A stretch of 45,799 bases of DNA. Source: Alloalcanivorax xenomutans (GTDB lineage Bacteria; Pseudomonadota; Gammaproteobacteria; Pseudomonadales; Alcanivoracaceae). The stretch covers positions 1-45,799 of the forward strand of contig NZ_OBMO01000029.1 of assembly GCF_900217905.1 (NCBI RefSeq), read 5' to 3'. The notes beneath the pieces are model-generated. The model did no database searches. It saw only the letters and a program-made list of their open reading frames with translations, and had not been told where the DNA came from. The translations under genes and the position numbers were made by a program. Below, piece after piece: positions 16,976-25,220 of this stretch. The number at the start of each line of letters is the position of its first letter. The first letter of the stretch is position 1.

Positions 16976-17458
16976 TTAGCGGGTCAACTGGAAGATGTCG
17001 ATGATGGTCTGGGTGGCGTCCAGGACACGAACCACCTCATTGTCGATGACATAATCGGAGTAGCCGTAGCCACCGCGATAGCCGTCTCCGTAGTAGCTGT
17101 TGGGCAGGCGGTAGCCGAACCGGCGGAGATCATCGGACAGGCGGTGTCCGGACTGCAGTTTCTTGCGCCATCCCGGCGGCAGTTCGCCGGTGCGGGCCAG
17201 CTTCTTGCGCAGTCCCGGCGGCAGATCCGAATGGGAAGGGTAGCGCTGATAAAAGCGGCCAAGCCGGTCCCGCTCATCCCGGGAGAAGCGGTAGTCGCGC
17301 CAGTCACGATCGTTATGGTACTCGATCCGTTTTTCCACCTTATGGGGTTTGCCGTTGTGCTTGTTGCCGTTCCCGGCCCAGGGGGGCGGATCCGCCTGCG
17401 CCGCGCCGGTGACCAACAGGGCGCCCACAGCCAGTGTTGTAATCAGTTTGCGGCCCAT
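16976..17458 (-). CDS. RcnB/CigR-like periplasmic protein
   Basis: A 160-residue protein with a signal peptide (about residues 1-22, GALLVTGAAQA then DPPPW). A Tyr/Arg/Asp-rich mature region repeats the LPPGL(R)KKLA theme (DLPPGLRKKLARTGELPPGWRKKL), as in RcnB-family and CigR-like periplasmic proteins. RcnB is linked to nickel/cobalt homeostasis in E. coli; a metal role here is not shown. The ATG at 17458 has a perfect AAGGAGG SD; an in-frame start 45 bases upstream is rejected. It may lie in one unit with the peptide gene 16707-16886, about 90 bp downstream. Confidence 0.8.
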   Translation of the reverse strand: MGRKLITTLAVGALLVTGAAQADPPPWAGNGNKHNGKPHKVEKRIEYHNDRDWRDYRFSRDERDRLGRFYQRYPSHSDLPPGLRKKLARTGELPPGWRKKLQSGHRLSDDLRRFGYRLPNSYYGDGYRGGYGYSDYVIDNEVVRVLDATQTIIDIFQLTR

Positions 17459-17607
17459 GGTTGCGTCCTCCTTGTGGATTCTGTGCAATGTTCGTTTCTC
17501 CAATATAGAGCCGGATGGCGTTCGAGAAAGTGTGCCAGAGCCCGGGATTACGAGATTTTATCTTTGCCACGGTGTTATCGCGCCGTTTGATATGACGGGA
17601 GAGGAAT

Positions 17608-18336
17608 ATGTCGGAAGTTGAAGTGCGGACCGTGTCCTATGAGGTGAACGGAGCCCCCTTCGAAGGGCGGCTGCTGTATCCGGCGGAGGGTAAGCCTGAC
17701 CGGGCCCTGCTGATGGCGCCGAACTTTTACGGTGTCAGCGATGCCGCCGAGAAGCTGGCTCGGGAACGAGTCGGAGAGCGCAATGTCATTCTGGTCCTTG
17801 ATCCCTACGGTGTGGAGGTGCGCCCCGCCAGCGCAGGGGAAGCAGCGGAGGCCATGGGCGCGATCCGCAACGACAACGCCGCGCTGCGTGCCCGGTTGCG
17901 GGCGGCGCTGGCTGTGTTGCGCGAGGAGGCGGGCAAACTGGGCGTGGCCGAGGACCGGGTGGCGGTGTTCGGTTTCTGTTTCGGTGGTGCCTGCGCTTTG
18001 GAGTTGGCCCGCGATGGCGCCCACATCCGGGCGGCGGCGTCGTTCCACGGCCTGCTGGAGACGCCGGAGCCGGAGCAAAGCGGTCCGATCCGCGGGCCGG
18101 TGCTGGTGATGAACGGCGCCGACGACCCCATGGTCAGCGCCGAAGCGATCGCCGCCTTCAAGGTGGAGATGGACAACGCCGGCGCCGACTGGACCTTTAT
18201 CAATTACGGTGGGGCGGTGCACTCCTTCACCGATCCCAACGCCAGCAACCCGGGCACCAGCGAATACAACGCCAAGGTGGCGCGGCGGGCGTTTGCCGCC
18301 ATGGACGACCTGTTCGATGAGGTGTTTACCGACTGA
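17608..18336 (+). CDS. Dienelactone hydrolase family protein
   Basis: A 242-residue alpha/beta hydrolase with a Cys nucleophile, as in dienelactone hydrolases. C124 lies in FGFCFGGACAL, the acid is in MNGADDPM (residues 172/173), and the His is H205 in GGAVHSFTDP. True DLH enzymes open dienelactones in chloroaromatic breakdown; most family members act on other esters or lactones. The substrate is unknown because no aromatic pathway genes lie nearby. The gene is monocistronic, divergent from the RcnB-like gene, with a GGGAGAGG SD. Confidence 0.9.
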   Translation: MSEVEVRTVSYEVNGAPFEGRLLYPAEGKPDRALLMAPNFYGVSDAAEKLARERVGERNVILVLDPYGVEVRPASAGEAAEAMGAIRNDNAALRARLRAALAVLREEAGKLGVAEDRVAVFGFCFGGACALELARDGAHIRAAASFHGLLETPEPEQSGPIRGPVLVMNGADDPMVSAEAIAAFKVEMDNAGADWTFINYGGAVHSFTDPNASNPGTSEYNAKVARRAFAAMDDLFDEVFTD

Positions 18337-18412
18337 GCCGCTGTGGGAAGCTGCCTTGGCGGCGAATCAACGTGTAAGCAGGGCCTGACCCACAACGGTG
18401 GGGCAGCGGTGG

Positions 18413-19063
18413 TCAGTCGAGCACGCTATGCAGGAACGCGGCGATGTCCTGGATCTCCTCCAGACACACCGCGTGCTCCATGGGGTAGGTTTTGTAGTCC
18501 GTGGAGTAACCTTTGGCGGTCAGCGTTTCCGCCGCCCGGCGGCCGCCTTCCTCGGGCACCATGGGATCGAAAGTACCGTGGGCGATGAAGATCGGCAGGG
18601 CCTGATTGGCATCGCTGAATTGGATGCTGTCGGCGGTGGCGAAGTACGTGGACAAGGCCATCAGGCCGGCCAGCCGTGCCGGATGGCGCAGAGCCACCTC
18701 ATAGGCCACCGCGCCGCCCTGGGAAAAGCCGGCCACAACAATGCGTTCGGCGGGAATGCCGCGCTCGATCTCACGTTCGATCAGGGCGTCGATCCGGGCC
18801 GCCGAGCGGCGGATGCCGTCCTCGTCGATCGGCCCGCCGCCGCCCAGGCTGATGATGTCGTACCAGGCCGGCATGACCATGCCGCCGTTGACGGTCACCG
18901 GAATTTGCGGTGCGTGCGGAAATACGAAACGGGTGCTCTTGCGTGCCAGCTCCGGTACCACCGGCTCGAAGTCATGGCCGCTGGCACCCAGGCCGTGCAA
19001 CCAGATCACGCTGGTTTCAGCGGGCTGCGGCGGTTCGATTTCCACACAGGGCAGATAGCTCAT
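18413..19063 (-). CDS. Carboxylesterase/phospholipase (alpha/beta hydrolase, EstB type)
   Basis: A 216-residue serine esterase of the phospholipase/carboxylesterase family. The nucleophile is S114 in GFSQGGAVAYEVAL, the acid D166 in HGTFDPMVP, and the His H197 in YPMEHAVCLEEI. The N-terminal VIWLHGLGASGHDFEPVVPEL is the family's oxyanion-hole region. It hydrolyses short-chain esters or lysophospholipids; the physiological substrate is unknown. The ATG at 19063 follows GGAG seven bases upstream. It starts 16 bp after the rapA stop, so it is probably co-transcribed with rapA. Confidence 0.9.
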   Translation of the reverse strand: MSYLPCVEIEPPQPAETSVIWLHGLGASGHDFEPVVPELARKSTRFVFPHAPQIPVTVNGGMVMPAWYDIISLGGGGPIDEDGIRRSAARIDALIEREIERGIPAERIVVAGFSQGGAVAYEVALRHPARLAGLMALSTYFATADSIQFSDANQALPIFIAHGTFDPMVPEEGGRRAAETLTAKGYSTDYKTYPMEHAVCLEEIQDIAAFLHSVLD

Positions 19064-19079
19064 TCCGGCACTCCTTAAC

Positions 19080-21953
19080 TCAGTTTCCGGCAACGATCAC
19101 ACGGACCGCTTCCAATTGCACCCGCGCCTGGTCCAGATAAGCGGCCAGGGCCCGGGTCTGCGTTTCCAGGAACTCGATCTCTTCGTCACGCACCGCCGGG
19201 TTCTTCTCGCGGAGTGCCTTGAGCCGGGCCAGCTCCGCTTGCTGATGGCGGTTCATCGCTTCGCGGGCGCTGTTGATATGCTCTTCTGCTGCTTCCCTGG
19301 CCCGTGATTCATTGGCGCGCAGCAGCTTTTCGAGTAGCGCCTTCTGGCTGCCAACCACTTTGCGGGCCAGCGGTTTTTCCAGCTTGTGGCACTGCCGGCA
19401 CAGGCCCGGGAAGTCGATGGCCTGGGACAGATCACGCCCTTTGGGATCAAGCAGATGGCGGATCGTCACGGTGGGCAGGAAGCGGTCCAGCTGCAGATGC
19501 CGGGGAGCGCTGCACGACACTGTATAGATGGTTTCCACCAGCAGGGTGCCAGCGGGGATTTTGGGGTTCTTGAGCAGCGCCACCGAGGCCTTGCCTCGGG
19601 TTTCGGTGAGCAAGCGGTCCAGCACGCCGGTGACCATCGGGTGTTCCCAGGTCAGGAACTGCATGTCGTCCCGGGCGATGGCGGTGCCGCGCTGGTCGGT
19701 GACGGTGATGCCTTCTTCCGGCAGACCGGGGAAGGGTTCGCGCAAATGCGGCGCCGGCTTCAGAACCCAGGCGTGTTCGGAGTGGTCTTCCTGATCGACG
19801 CCGTAGTGTTCGAACACCTCGCCGAGGAACGCCATGGGCGTTTGCTCATCTTCCTGGGCCAGTTGGTCGCGCAAGCCGTCGGCCTGTTCACGATCGCAGG
19901 ATGCCATTTCCAGCAGGCGGTCCCGGCCTTCCTCCAGGCGTTGGCGCAGTTCATCGGTGACCTCCCGGGTTTGCGCCAGCAGGGCGGAGACCTTGGTGTC
20001 ATCGTCCGGGGCGCGCAAGGCCTGTTCCAGGGCTTCCCCGCAGCGCTGGCCTATCTCGTGACCGGCGGGATTGGTGTGCTCGAACGCGCCCATGCCTTCG
20101 TGGTACCAGCGGAACAGGACTTGCTGGGCGTGGGCCTGGAAATGCGGCACGTGAATCTGAATGGTGTCGGTCTGGCCGATGCGGTCCAGGCGACCGATGC
20201 GTTGCTCCAGCAAGTCCGGATTGCGCGGCAGATCGAGCAGCACCAGATGATGGGCGAACTGGAAGTTACGGCCTTCGGAACCGATCTCGGAGCAGATCAG
20301 GGCCTGGGCGCCGTCCACTTCGTCGGCGAAAAAGGCGGCGGCGCGGTCCCGCTCGATCAGATCCATGTCCTCATGGAACACCGCCAGATTCAGCCCCAGC
20401 TTGTAGCCGCAGTGGGCGTGCAGGTCGATGGCGGTATTGCGATGCGCGCAGATCACCAGCACTTTTTCACCACGATGCTGCTTGAGGAACTGCTCCAGCC
20501 AGTCGGTGCGCGGATCCTCCGCGCACCAGCGGTCGTCCCGGTAAGCGGTTTCCGGGTACAGCGCCAGCTCCAGATCCTCGTCCTCGTCGAGGCGATAGGC
20601 CTCCGGCAAGGGCAGCGGGTAACCCTGAACCCGCCGCTCCGGGAAGCCGGCCACATTGTGCCGGGTGTTGCGGAACATCACCCGGCCAGGCCCGAAGCGG
20701 TCCAGCAATTCGCCAAGAATGGCGTCACGGCGGCTTTCGTCGATGTCTTCGCCGGGCAGCCAGTGGGCGGCACTTTCGCGCAGTGACGCCGACCAGTTGG
20801 GTTCGTCATGCAGGGCGCCGGCCAGTTCCGCCACCTGCCGATACTGCTGTTGTTCCTCGATGAAGGCGTCCAGGCTCGGGTAGCGGTCCGGGTCCAGCAG
20901 GCGCAGGCGGGCAAAGTGGCTTTCCAGACCCAACTGCTCCGGTGTGGCGGTGAGCAACAGCAGACCACGGGCCTGACGTGACACCTGTTCCACCCGGCTA
21001 TAAGCCGTGGAGGGCTGTTCCGGGCTCCAGGCCAGGTGGTGGGCTTCGTCCACCACCAGCAGATCCCATTCCGCCTCCGCCAGCAGATCGATGTCGCAGC
21101 CTTCCAGGAAGGTGGTGCTGCACAGGACCAGTTGTTCGGACAGAAACGGATTGTCCTGGGTGGCCGACTCCTGACCGGTTTCCTCGGCGATGATATCCGC
21201 CAGCATGTTCTTGATGCTGGCGGCGCTGGAGGCACCGAGCGCCTCCAGGCGGCTTTCATCGAAAATGCTGAAGCGCAGATTGAAGCGCCGTGCCATTTCC
21301 ACGAACCACTGATGCACCAGGGCATCGGGCACCACCACCAGCACTCGCTGCGCGCGCCCGGTATAAAGTTGCTGATGCAGAATCAGGCCCGCCTCGATGG
21401 TTTTTCCCAACCCCACCTCATCGGCCAGCAACACCCGCGGTGCGTAGCGGCGCGCCACCTGCTCGGCGATATACAGCTGATGGCCGATCAGATCGATACG
21501 GGCGCCACGCAGCCCCTGCAGGGGAGACCGTTCGCTCTGGGCCTTGGCCTGCAGTGCCTTGATGCGCAGTTCGAACCAGCGATTGGAAGACAGCTGGTTG
21601 GCCAGCAGGCGTTCCTGAGCACCATTGAGGGCCAATTGATGGCCGAGATGGGACTCGGGTACCGGCTGCACATTGTCCGGCTGATCCACCGGATGGGCGT
21701 GATAGACCAGCAGCCCGTTGAGGTCATTGACCGCCTGAACTTTCAGTTCCAGGCCGTCGTCGGTGGTCAGGGTCTCGCCCACATCGAAGGTGACCCGGGA
21801 CAGCGGCGCGTTATTTTTGGCGTAGGTCCGCTCTTCTTCCACCGCCGGGTAGTGCACGGTGACCAGGCGGTAGTCCACCTCCTTGATCACGCCGAGACCC
21901 AGCTCGGTTTCGGATTCACTTAGCCAGCGTTGCCCGGGAACAAATTCGGTCAT
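19080..21953 (-). CDS. rapA: RNA polymerase-associated ATPase RapA
   Basis: A 957-residue Swi2/Snf2 ATPase, close to the 968 residues of E. coli RapA. The N-terminus (FVPGQRWLSESETELGLG) matches RapA. Walker A lies at residues 178-185 (DEVGLGKT), with the DEAH box at 302-305. The SNF2 C-terminal helicase part includes SEIGSEGRNFQFAHHLVLLDLP. RapA recycles RNA polymerase after transcription. No damage or frameshift is seen. It is followed by the esterase gene. Confidence 0.96.
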   Translation of the reverse strand: MTEFVPGQRWLSESETELGLGVIKEVDYRLVTVHYPAVEEERTYAKNNAPLSRVTFDVGETLTTDDGLELKVQAVNDLNGLLVYHAHPVDQPDNVQPVPESHLGHQLALNGAQERLLANQLSSNRWFELRIKALQAKAQSERSPLQGLRGARIDLIGHQLYIAEQVARRYAPRVLLADEVGLGKTIEAGLILHQQLYTGRAQRVLVVVPDALVHQWFVEMARRFNLRFSIFDESRLEALGASSAASIKNMLADIIAEETGQESATQDNPFLSEQLVLCSTTFLEGCDIDLLAEAEWDLLVVDEAHHLAWSPEQPSTAYSRVEQVSRQARGLLLLTATPEQLGLESHFARLRLLDPDRYPSLDAFIEEQQQYRQVAELAGALHDEPNWSASLRESAAHWLPGEDIDESRRDAILGELLDRFGPGRVMFRNTRHNVAGFPERRVQGYPLPLPEAYRLDEDEDLELALYPETAYRDDRWCAEDPRTDWLEQFLKQHRGEKVLVICAHRNTAIDLHAHCGYKLGLNLAVFHEDMDLIERDRAAAFFADEVDGAQALICSEIGSEGRNFQFAHHLVLLDLPRNPDLLEQRIGRLDRIGQTDTIQIHVPHFQAHAQQVLFRWYHEGMGAFEHTNPAGHEIGQRCGEALEQALRAPDDDTKVSALLAQTREVTDELRQRLEEGRDRLLEMASCDREQADGLRDQLAQEDEQTPMAFLGEVFEHYGVDQEDHSEHAWVLKPAPHLREPFPGLPEEGITVTDQRGTAIARDDMQFLTWEHPMVTGVLDRLLTETRGKASVALLKNPKIPAGTLLVETIYTVSCSAPRHLQLDRFLPTVTIRHLLDPKGRDLSQAIDFPGLCRQCHKLEKPLARKVVGSQKALLEKLLRANESRAREAAEEHINSAREAMNRHQQAELARLKALREKNPAVRDEEIEFLETQTRALAAYLDQARVQLEAVRVIVAGN

Positions 21954-22040
21954 GGATATGCGATCGCCTGGATGGTTGCGGGGGCGGGCGATTATACGGG
22001 TTTGTGGCGCCGGCTTCGATGCGTGTCGGTGAAAAACGAA

Positions 22041-22835
22041 TCAACCACCGCCGTTCTCGCCCGCCTGTGTCCTGAACCACCGCGCCGTCGCCTCATCGGC
22101 GGGGAAATATTGTTCTATGCGCAACTCCTCCATCACCACGTCCACCGCGGTGCCGAAACTGGCCAGGGTGGAGAAGGCGTTCAGACGTTGCCCGCCGATG
22201 TTCAGCACCAGTGTCAGCATCGGGTCCGTACTCACTGGCATGTCCACCGGAATCCGGCTGAGATCGGCCAGCGTCGCCAGACGACGGTGCAGGCGGTGCA
22301 GTGCCGGGTCTGGTCGCGCATGCAGATCGCGGCGCAGATGGCGCAGCAGGAACGATGCCACCACCGGCCAGTTCTCGATGAACGGGCGGAAGCCGTCGGG
22401 ATGAAATGCCAGTTCCATGATATTGGTGGTTTCCGGCAGCGGGCCGCGCTCCGCCACCATGGCCGCCACGATACGGTGCTGAGCCGGATTGGCCAGCAGC
22501 AGGTTCCAGTGCGCGTCCAGCACCACCGCCGGATAGGGCAGGTGGTTCTCCAGCATCAGATTCAGCGCCTGCCGCACCGGGGCCATGGCGGCCTCGTCCA
22601 GGCGGGTTTCGCCAAAGGCCGGCGGATGGCCGGCGGCGGTGAGCAGGTAATTGGTTTCCCTGAGGCTCAGATCCAGCGCCCCGGCCAGCCGTTTGAGCAT
22701 GTCCGCGCTCGGGCGGGAGCGGCCATTTTCGACGAAACTGAGATGGCGGCTGGAAACGCCGGCGTTATTGGCCAGTTCCAGTTGGCTGATGCGTCGAGTG
22801 CGGCGCCAGTCCGCCAGTATCGTGCCTGCCTGCAT
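22041..22835 (-). CDS. XRE-family regulator with MmyB-like ligand-binding domain
   Basis: A 264-residue regulator. A helix-turn-helix of the Cro/CI type occupies residues about 7-62 (LADWRRTRRISQLELANNAG, then RHLSFVENGRSRPS). It is followed by an MmyB-like sensory domain with the typical PAVVLDAHWNLLLANPA segment. Members often repress an adjacent oxidoreductase or transport gene and bind small ligands. The ATG at 22835 has a GGAGG SD seven bases upstream. That SD lies inside a palindrome (22839-22855) likely to be its own operator. It is divergent from two small membrane-protein genes. Confidence 0.9.
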   Translation of the reverse strand: MQAGTILADWRRTRRISQLELANNAGVSSRHLSFVENGRSRPSADMLKRLAGALDLSLRETNYLLTAAGHPPAFGETRLDEAAMAPVRQALNLMLENHLPYPAVVLDAHWNLLLANPAQHRIVAAMVAERGPLPETTNIMELAFHPDGFRPFIENWPVVASFLLRHLRRDLHARPDPALHRLHRRLATLADLSRIPVDMPVSTDPMLTLVLNIGGQRLNAFSTLASFGTAVDVVMEELRIEQYFPADEATARWFRTQAGENGGG

Positions 22836-22838
22836 GTG

Positions 22839-22868
22839 ATTACCTCCGAGGTAATTGTTTTGATTACC
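22839..22868. promoter_or_regulatory. Palindromic operator between the XRE gene and membrane-protein genes
   Basis: A perfect 17-bp palindrome, ATTACCTC-C-GAGGTAAT (22839-22855), followed eight bases on by a further half-site, GATTACC (22862-22868). It overlaps the SD of the regulator gene and lies about 60 bp from the divergent start at 22916. The position is ideal for autoregulation and for control of the divergent genes; binding by the XRE protein is inferred. Confidence 0.75.
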
Positions 22869-22915
22869 CCTGGCGGGGATTCTGACTCTATCAGAAACCA
22901 CGAAGGAGAATGATC

Positions 22916-23314
22916 ATGCCCTGGCAATCCTTGAAATCCGCACTGCTGTTCAATGCCATTGTCTGCGCCGTGTTCGGCGTTCCCCTGGTTACCGCCGGCG
23001 CCTTCTTCGCCGGTCTGGCCGGCGCTCATGCCGGCGCTATCCCGGTGTGGCTGGCCACCGCCGCTGGTGCCGTGCTGCTGGTGTTGGCGGTGGATCTGGC
23101 CTGGGTCGCCACTCGCCGGCCGATTCCGCGTCTGCTGGCGCGATTGTTGACCCTGGCGGACGCCGCTTTTGTCGTGGCGATGCCGGTGGTGATGCTGGTG
23201 GCGGCGCCCTGGCTCTCCAATATCGGTCAATTGCTGCTGGCGGACCTGGTGCTGATCACCGCTTTCTGCGTGTGGTGCCAGTGGCGGGGCCTGCGGCAGC
23301 CGGCGCACGCATGA
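22916..23314 (+). CDS. Small four-helix membrane protein of unknown function
   Basis: A 132-residue protein with four hydrophobic segments and short basic loops (WVATRRPIPRLLARL). I recognise no family for certain. The ATG at 22916 (MPWQSLKSALL) is preferred over that at 22910 because AAGGAG lies seven bases upstream of it. It is divergent from the XRE regulator, behind the shared operator, so it is probably the regulated target. The next gene starts 48 bp downstream, across a GC-rich hairpin (9-bp stem, 23321-23344) without a T tract. Confidence 0.75.
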   Translation: MPWQSLKSALLFNAIVCAVFGVPLVTAGAFFAGLAGAHAGAIPVWLATAAGAVLLVLAVDLAWVATRRPIPRLLARLLTLADAAFVVAMPVVMLVAAPWLSNIGQLLLADLVLITAFCVWCQWRGLRQPAHA

Positions 23315-23362
23315 TGTCCTGGGGCGGCGTCCTGGCGCCGCCCCGTTCACGGAGGATCCGCC

Positions 23363-23722
23363 ATGATTCTGTTACTGCTTCCGGTGGCGATGGTGTTTCT
23401 GGTAATGGGGCTTGTCGCTCTGGCCCGCCCGCCAATGGTGCTGGCGTATTTCGACGTTCATGCCTTGACGGCGCCGATGCGCAACGAAGTGCGTGCGGTG
23501 TATGGCGGTTTCGGCATCGCCATCGCCATACTTTTGCTGGTGGCCTGGGTGTCGCCGCTCTGGCGCGACGGCATTACCGTCACGGTGGCGGTGGCGTTGT
23601 TGGGGATGGCGGCGGGGCGTCTGGTTTCCTGGGCGGTGGACCGGGTCCTGCCGAAATGGCCGGCGCGGTTTCTGCTGCTGGAACTGGTGATGGCGGCGAT
23701 GTTGGCGGCTGTTGCGTGGTGA
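23363..23722 (+). CDS. Small membrane protein, DUF4345-like
   Basis: A 119-residue protein with about four membrane helices. The stretch RNEVRAVYGGFGIAIAILLLVAW and the C-terminal LLLELVMAAMLA resemble DUF4345 proteins, a family of unknown function. GGAGG lies seven bases upstream of the ATG. It is likely the second gene of the unit starting at 22916 and so under the same operator. Confidence 0.75.
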   Translation: MILLLLPVAMVFLVMGLVALARPPMVLAYFDVHALTAPMRNEVRAVYGGFGIAIAILLLVAWVSPLWRDGITVTVAVALLGMAAGRLVSWAVDRVLPKWPARFLLLELVMAAMLAAVAW

Positions 23723-23767
23723 GCGGGGCGGCTATGCTGAGGGGCTCTAACCTCACGAGGCCCGGCC

Positions 23768-24215
23768 ATGGCCGATATCCTGCCCTTCACGAAACCGGCG
23801 AAAAAGAAAGTCGCCAACAAAAGTCTGTGCTGCCACGGCTTTCAAGAGCCTGTTTACGATCTATTCACCGCCGCGCCGGAGTTCATTTTGTCGTCAGGTC
23901 GTGATTTCGATTGTGCGGTGTAGTCAATCTACATAAACAAGCGTAATCGCGATCTGGCGGCAAAAGGGGCCCGGCCCTTCGGGTTGCGCTGGAAAAGCCG
24001 CCAGACGACGCCCCGGCCTTTGCCTTTGGCCCACCAAAGCCTGCAGTCCGCGACGCCGTCTGGCGGCTTTTCCAGCAGCAACGCGGTGGCGAATAGATCG
24101 TAAACAGGCTCTATGGGTGGTGGCGAAGGACACCACCTTTGATTCCAAACAGGGGCGACTGGTCACCCTCTACCGGTGCCAGCGTTGCGGCAAGACGAAA
24201 ATCGAAGCGCGCTGA
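23768..24215 (+). pseudogene. Zinc-ribbon protein gene split by a 268-bp insertion
   Basis: The 5' part (23768-23845) encodes 26 residues, MADILPFTKPAKKKVANKSL then CCHGFQ. The 3' part (24114-24215) encodes WVVAKDTTFDSKQGRLVTLY then RCQRCGKTKIEAR and a stop. Removing the 268 bp between them joins the two in frame to a 59-residue protein whose Cys/His pair and CxxC would form a zinc ribbon. In the present sequence the reading frame from the ATG continues into the insertion and stops at 23921-23923, giving a 51-residue hybrid without the CxxC. The gene is therefore probably inactive. The parental family is small, Lys-rich and of unknown function. Confidence 0.75.
23845..24112. mobile_element. 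MITE-like element with 22-bp terminal inverted repeats
   Basis: The ends 23845-23866 and 24091-24112 are perfect 22-bp inverted repeats starting AGAGCCTGTTTACGATC. The similarity continues imperfectly inward for about nine more bases (ACCGCCGCG against GCCACCGCG). Inside lies a second perfect 20-bp inverted repeat (23988-24007 with 24057-24076) around a 49-base loop. No transposase is encoded, so it would need to be moved in trans. No convincing target-site duplication is visible; at most one A. It interrupts a zinc-ribbon gene. Confidence 0.8.
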
Positions 24216-24247
24216 GGAGGCCCTCTCCCGGCGTGGGGAGAAAGGGG

Positions 24248-25126
24248 ATGAACGAAGCACGGTCGGTACACATCGATAACGGGAAAGGCTATGCGGTGCC
24301 GGTCACCTGGGTGGCTGGTGGTGGCCCGGTCTTTCTGGTCATGGGCGCTCTCGGCGTGGCCGCGCCCTTCTACGACAAACTGGTGGCGGAGCTGGCCGCG
24401 CGCGGCTGGTCGGTGGCGCTGATGGAGCAGCGGGGCCTGGGCAGCAGTGCTCTGCGTCCCTCAAGACGGCATAACTGGGGTTTTCGTGACGTCGTCGAGG
24501 ACGACGTGCCGGCGGTGCTGGACTGGATCGCGAAGGAGGCGCCGCGGCAGCCGGTTTACCTGTTCGGCCACAGCCTTGGCGGCCACTATGCGGCGATGTG
24601 CGCGGGTCTCTACCCGCAGCGTTTCGAGGGTATCGTCATGTGCGCCTGCGGCAGCCCCTGGATCTCCGCTTATCAGGAAGCGGACCGCCGCCGGGTGCAA
24701 CGGCTCACCCGCCTGATTCCGTTGTGCCACTTGCTGTTTGGCTATTACCCCGGTGACCGCCTCGGTTTCGGGGGGCGCGAGGCGCGTGGTGTGATGAGCG
24801 ACTGGCGTCACCTGGCGCTGACCAATCGTTATCGGGTCGGCGCCGATGACCGCCGGGTGGATCAGGCCCTGGCGGACTACACCGGCCCCGCCTTGATGTT
24901 GCGTATGGAGAATGACCCTTTCGCCTCCGCCATCGCGGTGGATTCGGTGTTAAGGCGCTTTCAGCGTCATCGCCCGGAAGAGCAGGTGCTGAGCGCTGGC
25001 GAATTGAATGACAAGGCGGACCATTTTCGCTGGGCACGACGGCCGGCGGCGGTGGTGGCGCGTCTGGCGCGGTGGCTGGAAGCCGACCAGACAGGGCCCG
25101 CCGGAGTGGTCGCGCGCCAAATCTGA
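24248..25126 (+). CDS. Alpha/beta hydrolase (YheT/lysophospholipase-like)
   Basis: A 292-residue serine hydrolase. The nucleophile is S109 in LFGHSLGGHYAAM. The oxyanion region is VFLVMGALGVAAPFYDKL, and EQRGLGSS matches the usual Asp/Gln-x-R-G-x-G motif. The acid is probably in MENDPFAS and the His in NDKADHFRW. It has no signal peptide. The ATG at 24248 lies behind GGGAG; an in-frame upstream ATG gives an Arg-rich non-family N-terminus. The substrate is unknown. It starts 32 bp after the split zinc-ribbon gene. Confidence 0.85.
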   Translation: MNEARSVHIDNGKGYAVPVTWVAGGGPVFLVMGALGVAAPFYDKLVAELAARGWSVALMEQRGLGSSALRPSRRHNWGFRDVVEDDVPAVLDWIAKEAPRQPVYLFGHSLGGHYAAMCAGLYPQRFEGIVMCACGSPWISAYQEADRRRVQRLTRLIPLCHLLFGYYPGDRLGFGGREARGVMSDWRHLALTNRYRVGADDRRVDQALADYTGPALMLRMENDPFASAIAVDSVLRRFQRHRPEEQVLSAGELNDKADHFRWARRPAAVVARLARWLEADQTGPAGVVARQI

Positions 25127-25143
25127 GACCACGTTCCCACAAC

Positions 25144-25167
25144 GAACCGCCGCATACGGTGCGGTTC
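25144..25167 (+). terminator. Probable terminator after the alpha/beta hydrolase
   Basis: Stem GAACCGC/GCGGTTC (7 bp, extendable with one bulge) around a ten-base loop, followed by TTGTCTC, a poor T tract. It lies 17 bp past the hydrolase stop and before the SD of the TPR gene. Confidence 0.5.
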
Positions 25168-25220
25168 TTGTCTCGCACGGCTAACATGTCCCTCTTTTTT
25201 AAAGGCAAGGGGAGGGGAGC

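Noticed and set aside
23924-24166. Minus-strand 80-codon ORF in the MITE-like element
   Set aside because: It starts outside the element in the split gene and runs into it; no transposase motif is visible and no SD is present.
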